Below are positions 21,321 to 29,289 of a stretch of DNA of 64,000 nt, one piece after another. Every line of letters begins with the position of its first letter. Position 1 is the stretch's first letter. The notes below the pieces were generated by a model, which had not been told where the DNA came from, searched no databases, and was given only the letters and a program-made list of their open reading frames with translations. Made by a program: the position numbers and the translations under genes. Source of the DNA: Megaustenia siamemsis (taxonomy: Eukaryota; Mollusca; Gastropoda; Stylommatophora; Ariophantidae); assembly GCA_032433765.1 (NCBI GenBank), contig JAVIAB010000102.1, forward strand, positions 8,305,021-8,369,020, written 5' to 3'.

Positions 21321-21785
21321 CACCCACGAATGCCTAACTGAGTGATTCGATGAGCATGATAAGAAAGGTGGATGCGGGCTCTGTACGAATGCAATGGGTA
21401 GAGTCATTACATAAGTAAGGTCACCTTTGTCTACGTCCCAGGACATGGGAGAGTATGGGGAAATGAAAGAGTGGACAGGTTAGCTAGCTGTGCTATTGTT
21501 GAGGACGGTCAACCAATGGATCGGGCGGACATTATCAATGACCTCCGGGAAGTGGGAAGGACACAGGACTTCGACAACCATGAGTCCACGTCGCTCCAAA
21601 GAGATGGGAGTTAAGATGGGCACAGCCAGTAACGGGAAACTTAGTGGGCGTGTAAGAAGACTTATCAACCAACACAGAACTGGAGTCGTCAGTCGCTGGA
21701 CACTGCGGGACTTGCTGAGGAAGGGATCTGAGCACCTATGGACATATTCGGAGTGCAATGATGAAGACCCTCAAATAATTCAATA
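21315..21785 (+). repeat. Rep-F copy
   Basis: Matches the complete Rep-F at 11821-12312 in the opposite orientation and has the same RT flank on its left. A 98-codon frame at 21490-21786 parallels the one at 11.8-12.2 kb but is not collinear throughout. Confidence 0.82.
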
Positions 21786-22288
21786 ACTGAGGAGGGAATC
21801 TGAGCACCTATGAACATGTTCGGAGTGCAATGATGATGACCCGCAAATAATTCAGTAACTGAGGAGGGGATCTGAGCACCTATGGACATATTCGGAGTGC
21901 AATGATGATGACTCGCAAATAACTCAATAACTGAGGAGGGGATCTGAGCACCTATGGACATGTTCGAAGTGCAATAATGATGACTCGCAAATAACTCAAT
22001 AACTGAGGAGGGGATCTAAGCACCTATGGACATATTCGGAGTACAATGATGATGACCCGCAAATAACTCAATAAATGAGGAGGGGATCTGAGCACCTATA
22101 GACATATTCGGAGTGCAATGATGATGACCCGCAAATAACTCAATAACTGAGGAGGGGATATGAGCACCTATGGACATATTCGGAGTGCAATGATAATGAC
22201 CCGCAAATAACTCAATAACTGAGGAGGGGATCTGAGCACCTATGGACATATTCGGAGTGCAATGATGATGACCCGCAAATAACTCAAT
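21785..22288 (+). repeat. 72-bp array, 7 copies, from the Rep-F 3' end
   Basis: The unit contains CTGAGGAGGGGATCTGAGCA, CCTATGGACATATTCGGAGT and GACCCGCAAATAACTCAATA. It is a longer version of the tail also amplified at 659-893. Confidence 0.95.
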
Positions 22289-22507
22289 AACTCAATAACA
22301 GTAACAATACTAAAAAGATCGTTATATCTGAAATAAATTTTATAAACTACATGTTACGTAAGGGAGCCGCGATAGCTCAGTGATTAGTCAACTGGACTAC
22401 AAAGGACAAGAGGTAGGGTTCGATCCCAACCGACGGCTTCCGGTTCACCCAGCTTTTAATGGGTACCGGATTTTTTTTCTGGGAAAGTAAAGCGGCACAG
22501 GCGTAAT

Positions 22508-22625
22508 CAACAGCATTGAGTGCCATCTCCGCAACGAAGGTTGGCTACCATGGAGCGCCATTCTACTCTGTCTCTTGCTTTAATGGTGCAGGTTGTTATA
22601 GGCTGGTTTGTCCATCATTTGATGT
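22508..22625 (-). mobile_element. LINE-C 3' end insertion (118 bp)
   Basis: Reversed LINE-C terminus (TGAGTGCCATCTCCGC, GGTTGGCTACCATGGAGCGC) with near-perfect 11-bp flanks AC(A/G)GGCGTAAT at 22497-22507 and 22626-22636. Confidence 0.85.
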
Positions 22626-22645
22626 ACGGGCGTAATGCCGACCAT

Positions 22646-22881
22646 AAAAAAAGTAAAGTACCCCCGTTACGCCAAGTGGCGTATAGGGAAATATGGTGTT
22701 AGTGACCCTATATTTTACAGACCTTCAGCACATGATTTTTGGGGTAATGTGGTCAGTATTACGCCCGTGCTGCTTTACTTTCCCAGAAAAAAATCCGGTA
22801 CCCATTTAAGGCTGGGTGAACCCGGATCGAACCCTACCCCTTGTCCGTGGTAGTCCAGTTCACTAACCACTGAGCTATCGC
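22646..22881 (-). repeat. SINE-1 insertion inside SINE-1
   Basis: A 236-bp reversed SINE-1 lacking about six bases of its 5' end, flanked by perfect 12-bp AATGCCGACCAT at 22634-22645 and 22882-22893. Confidence 0.93.
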
Positions 22882-23374
22882 AATGCCGACCATATTACCC
22901 CAAAAATCATGTGCCGAAGGCCTGTAAAATGTATGGTCACTAACACCATATTCCCTATACGTCACTTGGCGTGACGGGAGTACTTTACTTTTTTTTTACC
23001 ATATGACGTAACATATTTTTTGAAAGGTAACCTTTCCCTGAGCTATTCTGCACTTTTACAATAGGTCAACGAGAACACCTGGAGAGTGGGTAAGGCTGTT
23101 GCGTATCACTTGAATAGCACTTCCACCCCCGAGTGGCTAGTGTTGACATGGGCTTTGTTCTAGAATTACACTGAACATAGCGTGCGAGTGAATAGAATAA
23201 ATTGTGAGTAGAAAACATGAGGGGAAAGCGAGGGATAGACAGGATTGACAATTTGAGTGAGAAAATGAGGGAATAGAAAATACGGGAAGAGAAAATATGG
23301 AGGAGTTAATAGAGAGATATAATAAAGAATCAGAGAGGCATAACGTGTCAACGGGAAGGGTCTTGAAGTAAGCA

Positions 23375-23383
<9 letters not shown>

Positions 23384-23425
<42 letters not shown>
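23384..23425. repeat. (GA)n microsatellite
   Basis: About 40 bp of GA dinucleotides in a generally purine-rich stretch from 23210 to 23480. Confidence 0.97.
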
Positions 23426-23429
<4 letters not shown>

Positions 23430-23629
23430 AAGAGTGCACATTGAGATAAAAAAAAACAAATGAGAGAGACAGGTAAGAGGACATAAGCCGAGATTATGGG
23501 GTCAGGTAGAGGCGGATAGTAAGGGCTGAATTATTTGAGGAAAATGAAAGATAATATAATGGTAAAGTCTTTCACGAAAGTGTACGACTATAAGTTGGCC
23601 GTACTAGTTGGCCTATATCATCAGTATTC

Positions 23630-23715
23630 AAGAAAAAACGATGTACCTATGCTGGACATGTGATGAGAAGAGATAATAACATAATAACAAAGCAAGCATT
23701 CAAGTAGGAAATAAC
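23630..23715 (+). mobile_element. Short LINE C-terminal fragment
   Basis: One frame reads TYAGHVMRRDNNIITKQAFK, resembling the GHVMRRD-type end of non-LTR polyproteins. Family not assigned. Confidence 0.55.
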
Positions 23716-23717
23716 AA

Positions 23718-23825
23718 AAAAAAGTAAAGAAAAGAGCCCCGTCACGCCAAGTGGTGAATAGGGAATGTGGTGTTAGTGACCATAATTTCTACAGACCTTC
23801 AGCACATGATTTTTGTGGTAATGTG
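23718..23825 (-). repeat. SINE-1, left half of the copy split by the Polinton
   Basis: Reversed SINE-1 3' domain (GTCACGCCAAGTGGTG to GGTAATGTG). It stops exactly at the Polinton terminus and resumes at 32583 with the expected next bases. Confidence 0.92.
23820..23825. repeat. Polinton target-site duplication, left
   Basis: AATGTG immediately before AGTAG. Unbroken SINE-1 copies read GGTAATGTGGTC here. Confidence 0.88.
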
Positions 23826-24295
23826 AGTAGTGCAGGTGGCTGTGAACCCAAGGGAAAAGTGCACGCACATGCACCGAAAGACAATAGATTTGGCACCGAC
23901 TTTGCACGAACCAAACCCGTGCCAAAGTCCGATAATCCGCTTACTTTCTCGGTGGTCGTGATCGGTAATCGGCTTATCTCGGTGGTGTGCGTTGGTGCGT
24001 GATCGGCGCGTCGTGGTGTGCGTTGGTGCGTGGCGGTGATCGGTGCGTCGCTAGCTCGCCGGCTATAGGACAGCGGGGGTCGGGCGACAGCGGGGTCGGG
24101 CGACAGCGGTTCTAAAAGGGGGATGGCGGTATCTCGCGGGTCGGATGGCGGGTCGTTGCCGGCTATCGTGCGGGTGGGGAAAGGTGCCTTTATTGGTTAT
24201 CATCATGTGTGGGTCAACAGGAGGCGACATGTAAAAAATGCTGACAAGCAATTATTAGTATCGTTAGCGTCATGTACCAGATTATAGCGATTTCT
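23826..24295 (+). repeat. Polinton left terminal inverted repeat (470 bp)
   Basis: Reverse complement of 32113-32582 with no length difference visible. It contains short internal repeats (GGGTCGGGCGACAGCG twice near 24077-24110; GTGTGCGTTGGTGCGTG twice) and, at its inner edge, the last codons and poly-A signal of the protease gene. Confidence 0.95.
24189..24194 (-). terminator. Poly-A signal of the minus-strand block
   Basis: AATAAA on the minus strand starting 9 bases after the protease stop, inside the left TIR. Confidence 0.6.
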
Positions 24296-24637
24296 GACAC
24301 AATATAGACCGCACGTGTTGCTAAACAAATCTTGCAACACCCGCGGATTGTAGACGAATGGAACGTGTGAGTTTTGCTCTATAAAGTTTAAAATATCCAC
24401 GTGTCTGGGAGGCAAACCGTAGGAATCGAAATACTCACATTCGCCGAGTCCGTTGTAAAATAGGGCCACCCAATGCTCTCCGGGTTCGTGGGCAGGGTCG
24501 GTGTTTATGACAAAGGCCGCGGTCGCCGTTGGGTCGATGCTCAGCGGTAAGTGGTTTCGTGGAATGACACTAACAAGGGAACAACGTCGAACGAAAATAT
24601 CCGACATCAAAAGGTTGTAAATCTCCCTCGTGTACAT
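24203..24637 (-). CDS. Adenain-type cysteine protease (maturation protease)
   Basis: 144 codons from the first ATG (the frame extends upstream only through a TTG). In adenoviruses and Polintons this enzyme cleaves capsid precursors during particle maturation. Visible catalytic set: His55 in GEHWVALFY, Asp71 in EYFDSYGLPP, Gln102 and Cys109 in NTCGLYC, in the family order His-Asp/Glu-Gln-Cys. It lacks much of the segment that normally follows the Cys motif and is shorter than most family members. The break falls exactly where the left TIR begins (24295, codon 115), so the last about 29 residues are TIR-encoded, and the same tail is repeated without a gene in the right TIR. It starts just after the capsid gene stop, last in the block. 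The catalytic core is intact; whether the altered tail permits activity is unknown. Confidence 0.88.
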   Translation of the reverse strand: MYTREIYNLLMSDIFVRRCSLVSVIPRNHLPLSIDPTATAAFVINTDPAHEPGEHWVALFYNGLGECEYFDSYGLPPRHVDILNFIEQNSHVPFVYNPRVLQDLFSNTCGLYCVRNRYNLVHDANDTNNCLSAFFTCRLLLTHT

Positions 24638-24657
24638 ATTCTTCTTCTTTCTCTCTC

Positions 24658-25962
24658 TCAAACGGCGAAGTCTGTTAGAATCTGCCTTGTCTTGGACACC
24701 TCGAGCACCGAGTCCAACTCGGCGTAGACGATAACTTGTAGGGGAGTAGTGGTGGGAGCGGCAAACTTGAGTTCTATCGATAAGGGTCCGCTTGTGGCTA
24801 GCTCAAAATGGGAGCCGTCCAGTAGGCTGGACGAGAGGTCAAAACCAAATAGGCAGTATCCGTCCTTGCATTCTCTATAATCAACGTTATTCCCAGCGTC
24901 TTTACCAATCAGACCCATGGCCAGATTTGTGCCGAAGAAAGCTCTCGCGTATTGATTTCGTTCAAAGTCCATAGTTAGAGGCTTTCCCGAGATACATTTC
25001 CCGTCGACCGTCAGGTTCATATAAATCAGACCAAAGTGTTGAAAATTGAACGGGTTAGCTGTGTAAACACCATTAAAAGCACTGGCCGTAATCAGACCTA
25101 TCACTATACGGGTCGGTGTTTGAGACAAAAATAAATTGTCTTGACTGTGGGAAAGCATCCCGCTAGCGATGGAAAATGTCTTGATGGTAACCCTCTTGAT
25201 CGGGTACCGCGCATTCCCGCTTAAGAGAGCCTTTTCGTGGGCCAGAGAAATCGCGGGGTTTAGCTTAGCTTTCCTGACCACGAGCGCGGCGTAGGTGATA
25301 ACACTCTTATAACCCACAGAGCTATCGTGAGCCGCGAGGCTGAACACATCCTTCGAAGGCGTAAGTTTTATCTTTACATCGACTCTGTTTAACATGTAAC
25401 GATCCTGCACAAAGACATCAGAGTGCAAACGACCCATCATTTCAACCTCTTTACTACCAGAAGTCAAATCGCGCCGTGTTTTAAAACCCTCATTTTCTTT
25501 CAAATCGTCATGGTGGCCAGCTGTGTCTTTGTAGAACAGAGCGGCCGTCAAGTATCCCGTTTTCGCATCCTCTCCGTAATTTAGCGTGGCCTCAAACACC
25601 GCTCTAAAAGGATAGGTATTCTCCGACGGTGTAACCAACGTGTCGTTTAGCGATACGTCGACTTGTGAAAATAGACTGTGAAGACAATTGTTGACCGGTC
25701 CTACCTCAGCATCGACTGGTACACTATCACCATTCGGGAGGGTGATCTTGACCCGCAGATGTAAAAACGTGTTGAAAAGATCTAGATACTCCTCGCTGTT
25801 TCCAGAAATGAAAAACTCTATCGGTGCGCTATGCGACAAAGCTGCGATCGGACGAATTTCAATAAACTGGCCAGAGTCTAGAGATGTCTGTGTGGGTGGA
25901 ACGCTAAATAAATCCAAACCAGAGTGAAGACATTCGCACGATTTGGGGTGAATGAGGGACAT
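24658..25962 (-). CDS. Major capsid protein candidate, double jelly-roll (F54H12.2-like)
   Basis: 434 residues, ATG 3 bases after the previous stop. It resembles the protein annotated in many invertebrate genomes as F54H12.2-like, which accompanies Polinton/adintovirus genes. Recognisable features: CLHSGLDLFSVPPTQTSLDS near the start, HSAPIEFFISGNSEEYLDLF, VNNCLHSLFSQVDVSLND, RYPIKRVTIKTFSIASG near the middle, NPFNFQHFGLIYMNLTVDGK, and an ending YAELDSVLEVSKTRQILTDF. Beta-rich composition without membrane segments, about the length of compact double-jelly-roll capsid proteins; it would form the hexon-like shell. No internal stop or frame break. The assignment to the hexon rather than another capsid role rests on family association and length, not a structure. 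Confidence 0.8.
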   Translation of the reverse strand: MSLIHPKSCECLHSGLDLFSVPPTQTSLDSGQFIEIRPIAALSHSAPIEFFISGNSEEYLDLFNTFLHLRVKITLPNGDSVPVDAEVGPVNNCLHSLFSQVDVSLNDTLVTPSENTYPFRAVFEATLNYGEDAKTGYLTAALFYKDTAGHHDDLKENEGFKTRRDLTSGSKEVEMMGRLHSDVFVQDRYMLNRVDVKIKLTPSKDVFSLAAHDSSVGYKSVITYAALVVRKAKLNPAISLAHEKALLSGNARYPIKRVTIKTFSIASGMLSHSQDNLFLSQTPTRIVIGLITASAFNGVYTANPFNFQHFGLIYMNLTVDGKCISGKPLTMDFERNQYARAFFGTNLAMGLIGKDAGNNVDYRECKDGYCLFGFDLSSSLLDGSHFELATSGPLSIELKFAAPTTTPLQVIVYAELDSVLEVSKTRQILTDFAV

Positions 25963-25964
25963 TA

Positions 25965-26459
25965 TTAGTCGAAAATATCCTTTGCCACCCTCGTCTTCTT
26001 CCCTCTGTTGTGCACCGAATGAAGGGGGAACCGTCCAGCTGTCGGTTTTATCCTCTTCGTAACGGGTTCTCCTGGTGGAGGTAGCTTCATAACTCGCTTT
26101 CTGCTTTGACGTAAACCACTTCCTGATTGGTTGTTATCACGCAGGTGGTCTACGGCCCCGTGTAGCAACCGCTGACCGGCCTCCTTAGCTCGTTCTTTGA
26201 AAGCTTCACCGACATTTTTCCCGGCCAATGCGTCCTGTGCGACCTGCAGACCGGTCCCCAAGCCTTCTCTGAGCAAGGCCTTACCGCCGGTTTTTAACCA
26301 GGGTAAAATAGCCCTCCCGATTCCACCAAAGAAACTACCGATTCCTCGACCGCTCTGACTTCGACCTCCTATAAACACGGGCATCCCATCGCCCGCCTGA
26401 CAACAGTAAAAGTCTTCGTATAACTCAACATCTCTATGAAGGGGAGTGTGTTTCACCAT
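25965..26459 (-). CDS. Core/minor capsid protein, adenovirus pVI/pX-like
   Basis: 164 residues from the ATG at 26459, chosen because the longer open frame upstream has no ATG-supported start and overlaps the preceding gene. That ATG overlaps a TAA of the neighbouring frame (TAATG). It has an N-terminal ELYEDFYCCQAGDGMP stretch, then a glycine-rich amphipathic region GRGIGSFFGGIGRAILPWLK, then KALLREGLGTGLQVAQDALA, like the membrane-active or core proteins encoded beside the capsid genes in Polintons. The C-terminal third is strongly basic (RQSRKRVMKLPPPGEPVTKR), consistent with DNA binding or nuclear entry. It sits between the penton-like and major capsid genes, as expected. Confidence 0.75.
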   Translation of the reverse strand: MVKHTPLHRDVELYEDFYCCQAGDGMPVFIGGRSQSGRGIGSFFGGIGRAILPWLKTGGKALLREGLGTGLQVAQDALAGKNVGEAFKERAKEAGQRLLHGAVDHLRDNNQSGSGLRQSRKRVMKLPPPGEPVTKRIKPTAGRFPLHSVHNRGKKTRVAKDIFD

Positions 26460-26499
26460 TATACCAGCTCGAGATGCTTCTTGACTCGAAAGTGTACCG

Positions 26500-27123
26500 T
26501 TAGCACCGACGTCCCGCTGGTGAATGGAATGGTTTTTCCGTGTTCGTTGGTCTGACCGGTCTGGGGGAAACGAGATCGCAGTAGACGTAGACATTCTTCG
26601 CAACACTTTCCAAGTCCATTACACCCACGCTGAAGATATCGGGAGCCGTGTCTGATATTGAGGTCGTGGGGAAGGCTAACATGTTTTTCAAAGTGTCGCT
26701 TATGGTAACACTGACTCCTTTCTCGTAAAGTTTCAAGATGGCTTTATTAACCTCTTTTGCGTAAATGAATCTCATTTTTTTCCCTTTCACTCCCCTGTAC
26801 GACTCATCCTCCGCTTTTACGATCGACGCGTTCAACGCGCCGATGAACGCATCGGGTTTCGTGTATAACCCAGGTTCCAATGTCACGTTGAAATAAAATC
26901 TGGCGTCGCAAATATCGTCGTTATCGAGAGATTCGTAGCGAATCCAGACATCACCCTCTATTACATTGAAATAATTTAGCGGAAACTGTATCTCCACCAG
27001 TGCGATCTCATACTGCGTCGAAATGTCAATGGTCTGAGGAAGTTTAACGAAAAAGTGACCTGGGTTATTATCCTTAAAAAGTTCCATAGATGCATTGCTG
27101 GGCAGGGTGACATAAAAACTCAT
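26500..27123 (-). CDS. Penton-like minor capsid protein, C-terminus frame-broken
   Basis: 207 codons from an ATG 13 bases after the preceding gene. It starts MSFYVTLPSNASMELF with the DNNPGHFFVKLPQTIDIS and YEIALVEIQFPLNYFNV segments of the single-jelly-roll vertex protein found in Polintons, and keeps NVYVYCDLVSPR near residue 185. After that the frame drifts into an unrelated arginine-rich end and stops at 26500. A different frame stays open from about 26565 to a stop at 26459-26461 that overlaps the next ATG, and it carries the beta-rich type of ending usual for this family. I infer a small indel and possibly a short internal loss. Most of the fold is present but the natural terminus is not, so it may be non-functional. 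Confidence 0.78.
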   Translation of the reverse strand: MSFYVTLPSNASMELFKDNNPGHFFVKLPQTIDISTQYEIALVEIQFPLNYFNVIEGDVWIRYESLDNDDICDARFYFNVTLEPGLYTKPDAFIGALNASIVKAEDESYRGVKGKKMRFIYAKEVNKAILKLYEKGVSVTISDTLKNMLAFPTTSISDTAPDIFSVGVMDLESVAKNVYVYCDLVSPRPVRPTNTEKPFHSPAGRRC

Positions 27124-27136
27124 TTTTTTACTCGTT

Positions 27137-27439
27137 TCACCGTCGCCTCTCCAAGTTTGGATTCGGTAGCATGTAACCCAAACAGCTGCTCAGTAGGGCT
27201 ATCCACAGTTTTCCCTCCTTCGCGTCTGGCTTTTCGGTGGTCAGATTGAACAGCGAGACCGCTACAACTGTATATATAACTACCACTTGACAAATAAAGA
27301 CAAGTTCTAAGTAGGGGGATAGTTTCCCAAACATCGACCCCAACCAGCGTGGTTCGCCGTCTCTCCCGACTCCCGAGTTTACGGCTCGCAAATCGGGCTC
27401 TCCATCAAAAGTTACCACTTTTTCTTCTTCTTCTCGCAT
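27137..27439 (-). CDS. Small single-pass membrane protein conserved in Polintons
   Basis: About 100 residues from the ATG at 27439, five bases after the integrase stop (the longer frame needs a TTG start). An acidic N-terminus (REEEEKVVTFDGEPD) leads to FGKLSPYLELVFICQVVVIY, a hydrophobic segment continuing VVAVSLFNL, then a second hydrophobic patch LWIALLSSCLGYMLPNP and a basic end. The GKLSPYLE and LLSSCLGY(L/M)LP motifs recur, as I recall, in small proteins of other invertebrate Polintons. No function is established. A role at a membrane, in entry or assembly, is only a guess. Confidence 0.65.
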   Translation of the reverse strand: MREEEEKVVTFDGEPDLRAVNSGVGRDGEPRWLGSMFGKLSPYLELVFICQVVVIYTVVAVSLFNLTTEKPDAKEGKLWIALLSSCLGYMLPNPNLERRR

Positions 27440-27441
27440 CT

Positions 27442-28512
27442 CTAGTTTTTGTATCTGACAATGTCCTTGGACGGTATCCAAGTGTTAAATGAGGAATCGT
27501 ACCCAAACCATTTGACTAAACACTCCTTTCGCCCAAAGGATGTGCGACGCTCGGTTATGACACTCTCGATTCTGTACTCGTGTTTGTCTCCAACTTTTTG
27601 AATTTCCGGTGTGTAGAATGACCCCTCTATCTCATCGCCCTTATCGTCTTTCAACACATATGTAACGGGGTTTGTTTCATTTACTCGACTGATGGAAAAC
27701 AGTTCCTCCGTCCAAGCCGGGGCATAACCCTTTTTAAAATTGGCTCTGCCCAGGACCAGTCTAACTCGATCACCGGGCTTGTACAGGGGTCTTTCAAATT
27801 TAAAGTTACGTTTGCTATTATACAACGTGTTCCATACCTGTTCTTGATTGTCTGCGTTGACGTCGACCGGTGCCATTTTTATACTTTTGTGATACGAATG
27901 GTTATAACTTCGAAGTAGGGCGGGGAGGACTCGGACATAAGACAACTTATTGGATTTCGTGAAATATCGCCACATCCGTTGTTTCAGAGTCCTATTAAAG
28001 CGTTCCACCACGGCGGCCTTAATATCTTCATTCTGCGTAGTGAAAAAGTGAACGTTGTTGTCAGCGAGGAATTTCTGAAATGTTCTGTTCAGAAACTCTG
28101 ACCCCTTATCCGTTTGAAAACTCGCGGGTTTCCCATCGAGAAATATCTTACCGACGGCTTCCACTAAGGATTTCCCCGTTTTGGTTCGTATCGGTACAGA
28201 CCACGCGAATTTACTGAAAACGTCCACGCAAGAAACCAAATAGGAATATCCATCGTTGTGTTTTTTCAAATGTCTCAAATCGATTAGGTCTGCCTGATAT
28301 TGCTGTTGGGGGCCACTCGTTATAATGGGACGCCTTTCAAATCTGCGACGAATTGGTTTATGAAGGGTATAGGTATCCTGATGACTCAGCCATTGTTTGA
28401 TCTTTGCGAGTCCCAGTTTGGTGTTACGTTGCAGGGCCGTTGCACCACTATACGCCCCTGGTCGACTAGGGTCAAAGTAACGACGTCTCAATATTTTCTC
28501 CACCGTTCCCAT
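27442..28512 (-). CDS. Polinton retroviral-type integrase with chromodomain
   Basis: 356 residues, intact. N-terminal region FDPSRPGAYSGATALQR and SHQDTYTLHKPIRRRFER (residues about 13-60) is the Polinton-type integrase start. The rve catalytic core carries Asp75 (QYQADLIDLR), Asp135 (FQTDKGSEF) and Glu170 (AAVVERFNRT), with 34 residues between the last two. After an SH3-like stretch (YKPGDRVRLVLGRANFKKGY) comes a C-terminal chromodomain of about 45 residues (EYRIESVITERRTSFGRKE, then CLVKWFGYDSSFNTWIP). It inserts the linear element into chromosomes, giving the 6-bp duplications seen. The chromodomain may direct it to marked chromatin. Its start overlaps the upstream gene by 25 bases. Confidence 0.95.
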   Translation of the reverse strand: MGTVEKILRRRYFDPSRPGAYSGATALQRNTKLGLAKIKQWLSHQDTYTLHKPIRRRFERRPIITSGPQQQYQADLIDLRHLKKHNDGYSYLVSCVDVFSKFAWSVPIRTKTGKSLVEAVGKIFLDGKPASFQTDKGSEFLNRTFQKFLADNNVHFFTTQNEDIKAAVVERFNRTLKQRMWRYFTKSNKLSYVRVLPALLRSYNHSYHKSIKMAPVDVNADNQEQVWNTLYNSKRNFKFERPLYKPGDRVRLVLGRANFKKGYAPAWTEELFSISRVNETNPVTYVLKDDKGDEIEGSFYTPEIQKVGDKHEYRIESVITERRTSFGRKECLVKWFGYDSSFNTWIPSKDIVRYKN

Positions 28513-28955
28513 TTTGGTGTTGGGATTCCGCTCTTTCTTTTTTTAGGTCTCAGTTTATACGTGGCTACGGGCGGAGTGGTTTCATTACCTACCTTTGGGG
28601 TTTCCACTGGTGGTGGTGGTGGTGGTGTCTTGGTCTGCTCTGGTGATACCTCGAATGATGGTGTTGGTGGGGAAGGTGTTTTTTCTGTTGCCGTGTTGTG
28701 TTGAATGAGATCGACCGAGCCCAATGAGCGTCGTTTATACTGCTCCAATCTAGTTAAATATTGATGCAGGGCACGTTGGTACACTCTGGCCTTATCGGCG
28801 GGTGCTAAATCATCGCGGAATAGGATACGTTGCATTTCATCATCTAAATCTCTCAAGTTGTCACCGATCGCCTCGGGTGGGCTATAGGACGTGGTAGTAG
28901 TCTGTTTAAGACCCTCGAGGAATCGAGGATCCACCAAAATCATTTTTTTTGCCAT
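28488..28955 (-). CDS. Proline-rich Polinton accessory protein, function unknown
   Basis: 155 residues starting MAKKMILVDPRFLEGLKQ. The first 80 residues are predicted helical (NLRDLDDEMQRILFRDDLAP, then ADKARVYQRALHQYLTRLEQ); the second half is threonine/proline-rich with a run of seven prolines and ends in a basic tail (KLRPKKRKSG). A protein with the same opening (MxKKMxLVDPRxL) and the same helical part occurs beside the integrase and ATPase in other invertebrate Polintons to my knowledge, but no role is known to me. It overlaps the integrase start by 25 bases and follows the small basic protein by a few bases, so it is clearly part of the block. Confidence 0.7.
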   Translation of the reverse strand: MAKKMILVDPRFLEGLKQTTTTSYSPPEAIGDNLRDLDDEMQRILFRDDLAPADKARVYQRALHQYLTRLEQYKRRSLGSVDLIQHNTATEKTPSPPTPSFEVSPEQTKTPPPPPPVETPKVGNETTPPVATYKLRPKKRKSGIPTPKWERWRKY

Positions 28956-29010
28956 TGTTACGCACCTAGTACTCCACCGAGAATACTTAATATAGGACGG
29001 AGCAAAGCAC

Positions 29011-29283
29011 CTATAAACCCACCGGTTTGTAGAATCTCTTTCCGCCGCTTAAGACTCGGTTTTTTTTAGTGAGAAGTCTCAACTTGTTCTTGTGTCGACG
29101 TAGCTCGCACTTCTGTCGCTGAGTGAGTCTAATATTACCTTTTAATATGTTATGACAACACTCGCATAAAAAGTTAATGAGTTTGGGAGAGGCTGTTTTT
29201 AATATGGCTCTTAAACCGCTCGGCGAGGCGGCGCGCATACATTTCAACATTTCACCGTGCCGTCTAAGTGCTTCATCACACAT
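29011..29283 (-). CDS. Small basic cysteine-containing protein, C-terminus frame-broken
   Basis: 90 codons from an ATG 7 bases after the ATPase stop. It contains LINFLCECCHNILKGNIRLT and KCELRRHKNKLRLLTKKNR, a pattern I associate with a short protein next to the ATPase in invertebrate Polintons. The frame ends early at a TAG in 29011-29013. One base over, another frame continues to a TAA at 28958-28960, two bases before the next gene's ATG, and encodes a hydrophobic Gly/Leu/Ile-rich tail. I infer a one-base indel near 29025. The lysine/arginine content suggests nucleic-acid binding; the lost tail would be membrane- or shell-contacting. Function unknown. Confidence 0.68.
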   Translation of the reverse strand: MCDEALRRHGEMLKCMRAASPSGLRAILKTASPKLINFLCECCHNILKGNIRLTQRQKCELRRHKNKLRLLTKKNRVLSGGKRFYKPVGL

Positions 29284-29289
29284 GATTCT

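Larger units (their letters stand above)
22362..22993 (+). repeat. SINE-1 copy broken by two nested insertions
   Basis: The pieces 22362-22507, 22626-22645 and 22882-22993 together make one SINE-1: tRNA-like head with A-box (TAGCTCAGTGATTAG) and B-box (GGTTCGATCCC), then body, then the GTACTTTACTTTTTTTT end. Both interruptions have target duplications. Confidence 0.9.

Noticed and set aside
24063..24251. 62-codon frame identical in both Polinton TIRs (also 32157-32345)
   Set aside because: It lies entirely inside the TIR, overlaps the protease end in another frame, and begins and ends in TIR repeats. It is identical only because the TIRs are.
26460..26606. Longer N-terminus for the pVI/pX-like protein
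   Set aside because: The extension starts with GTG and overlaps the penton-like coding region. The ATG at 26459 has the family-like start and a TAATG overlap.
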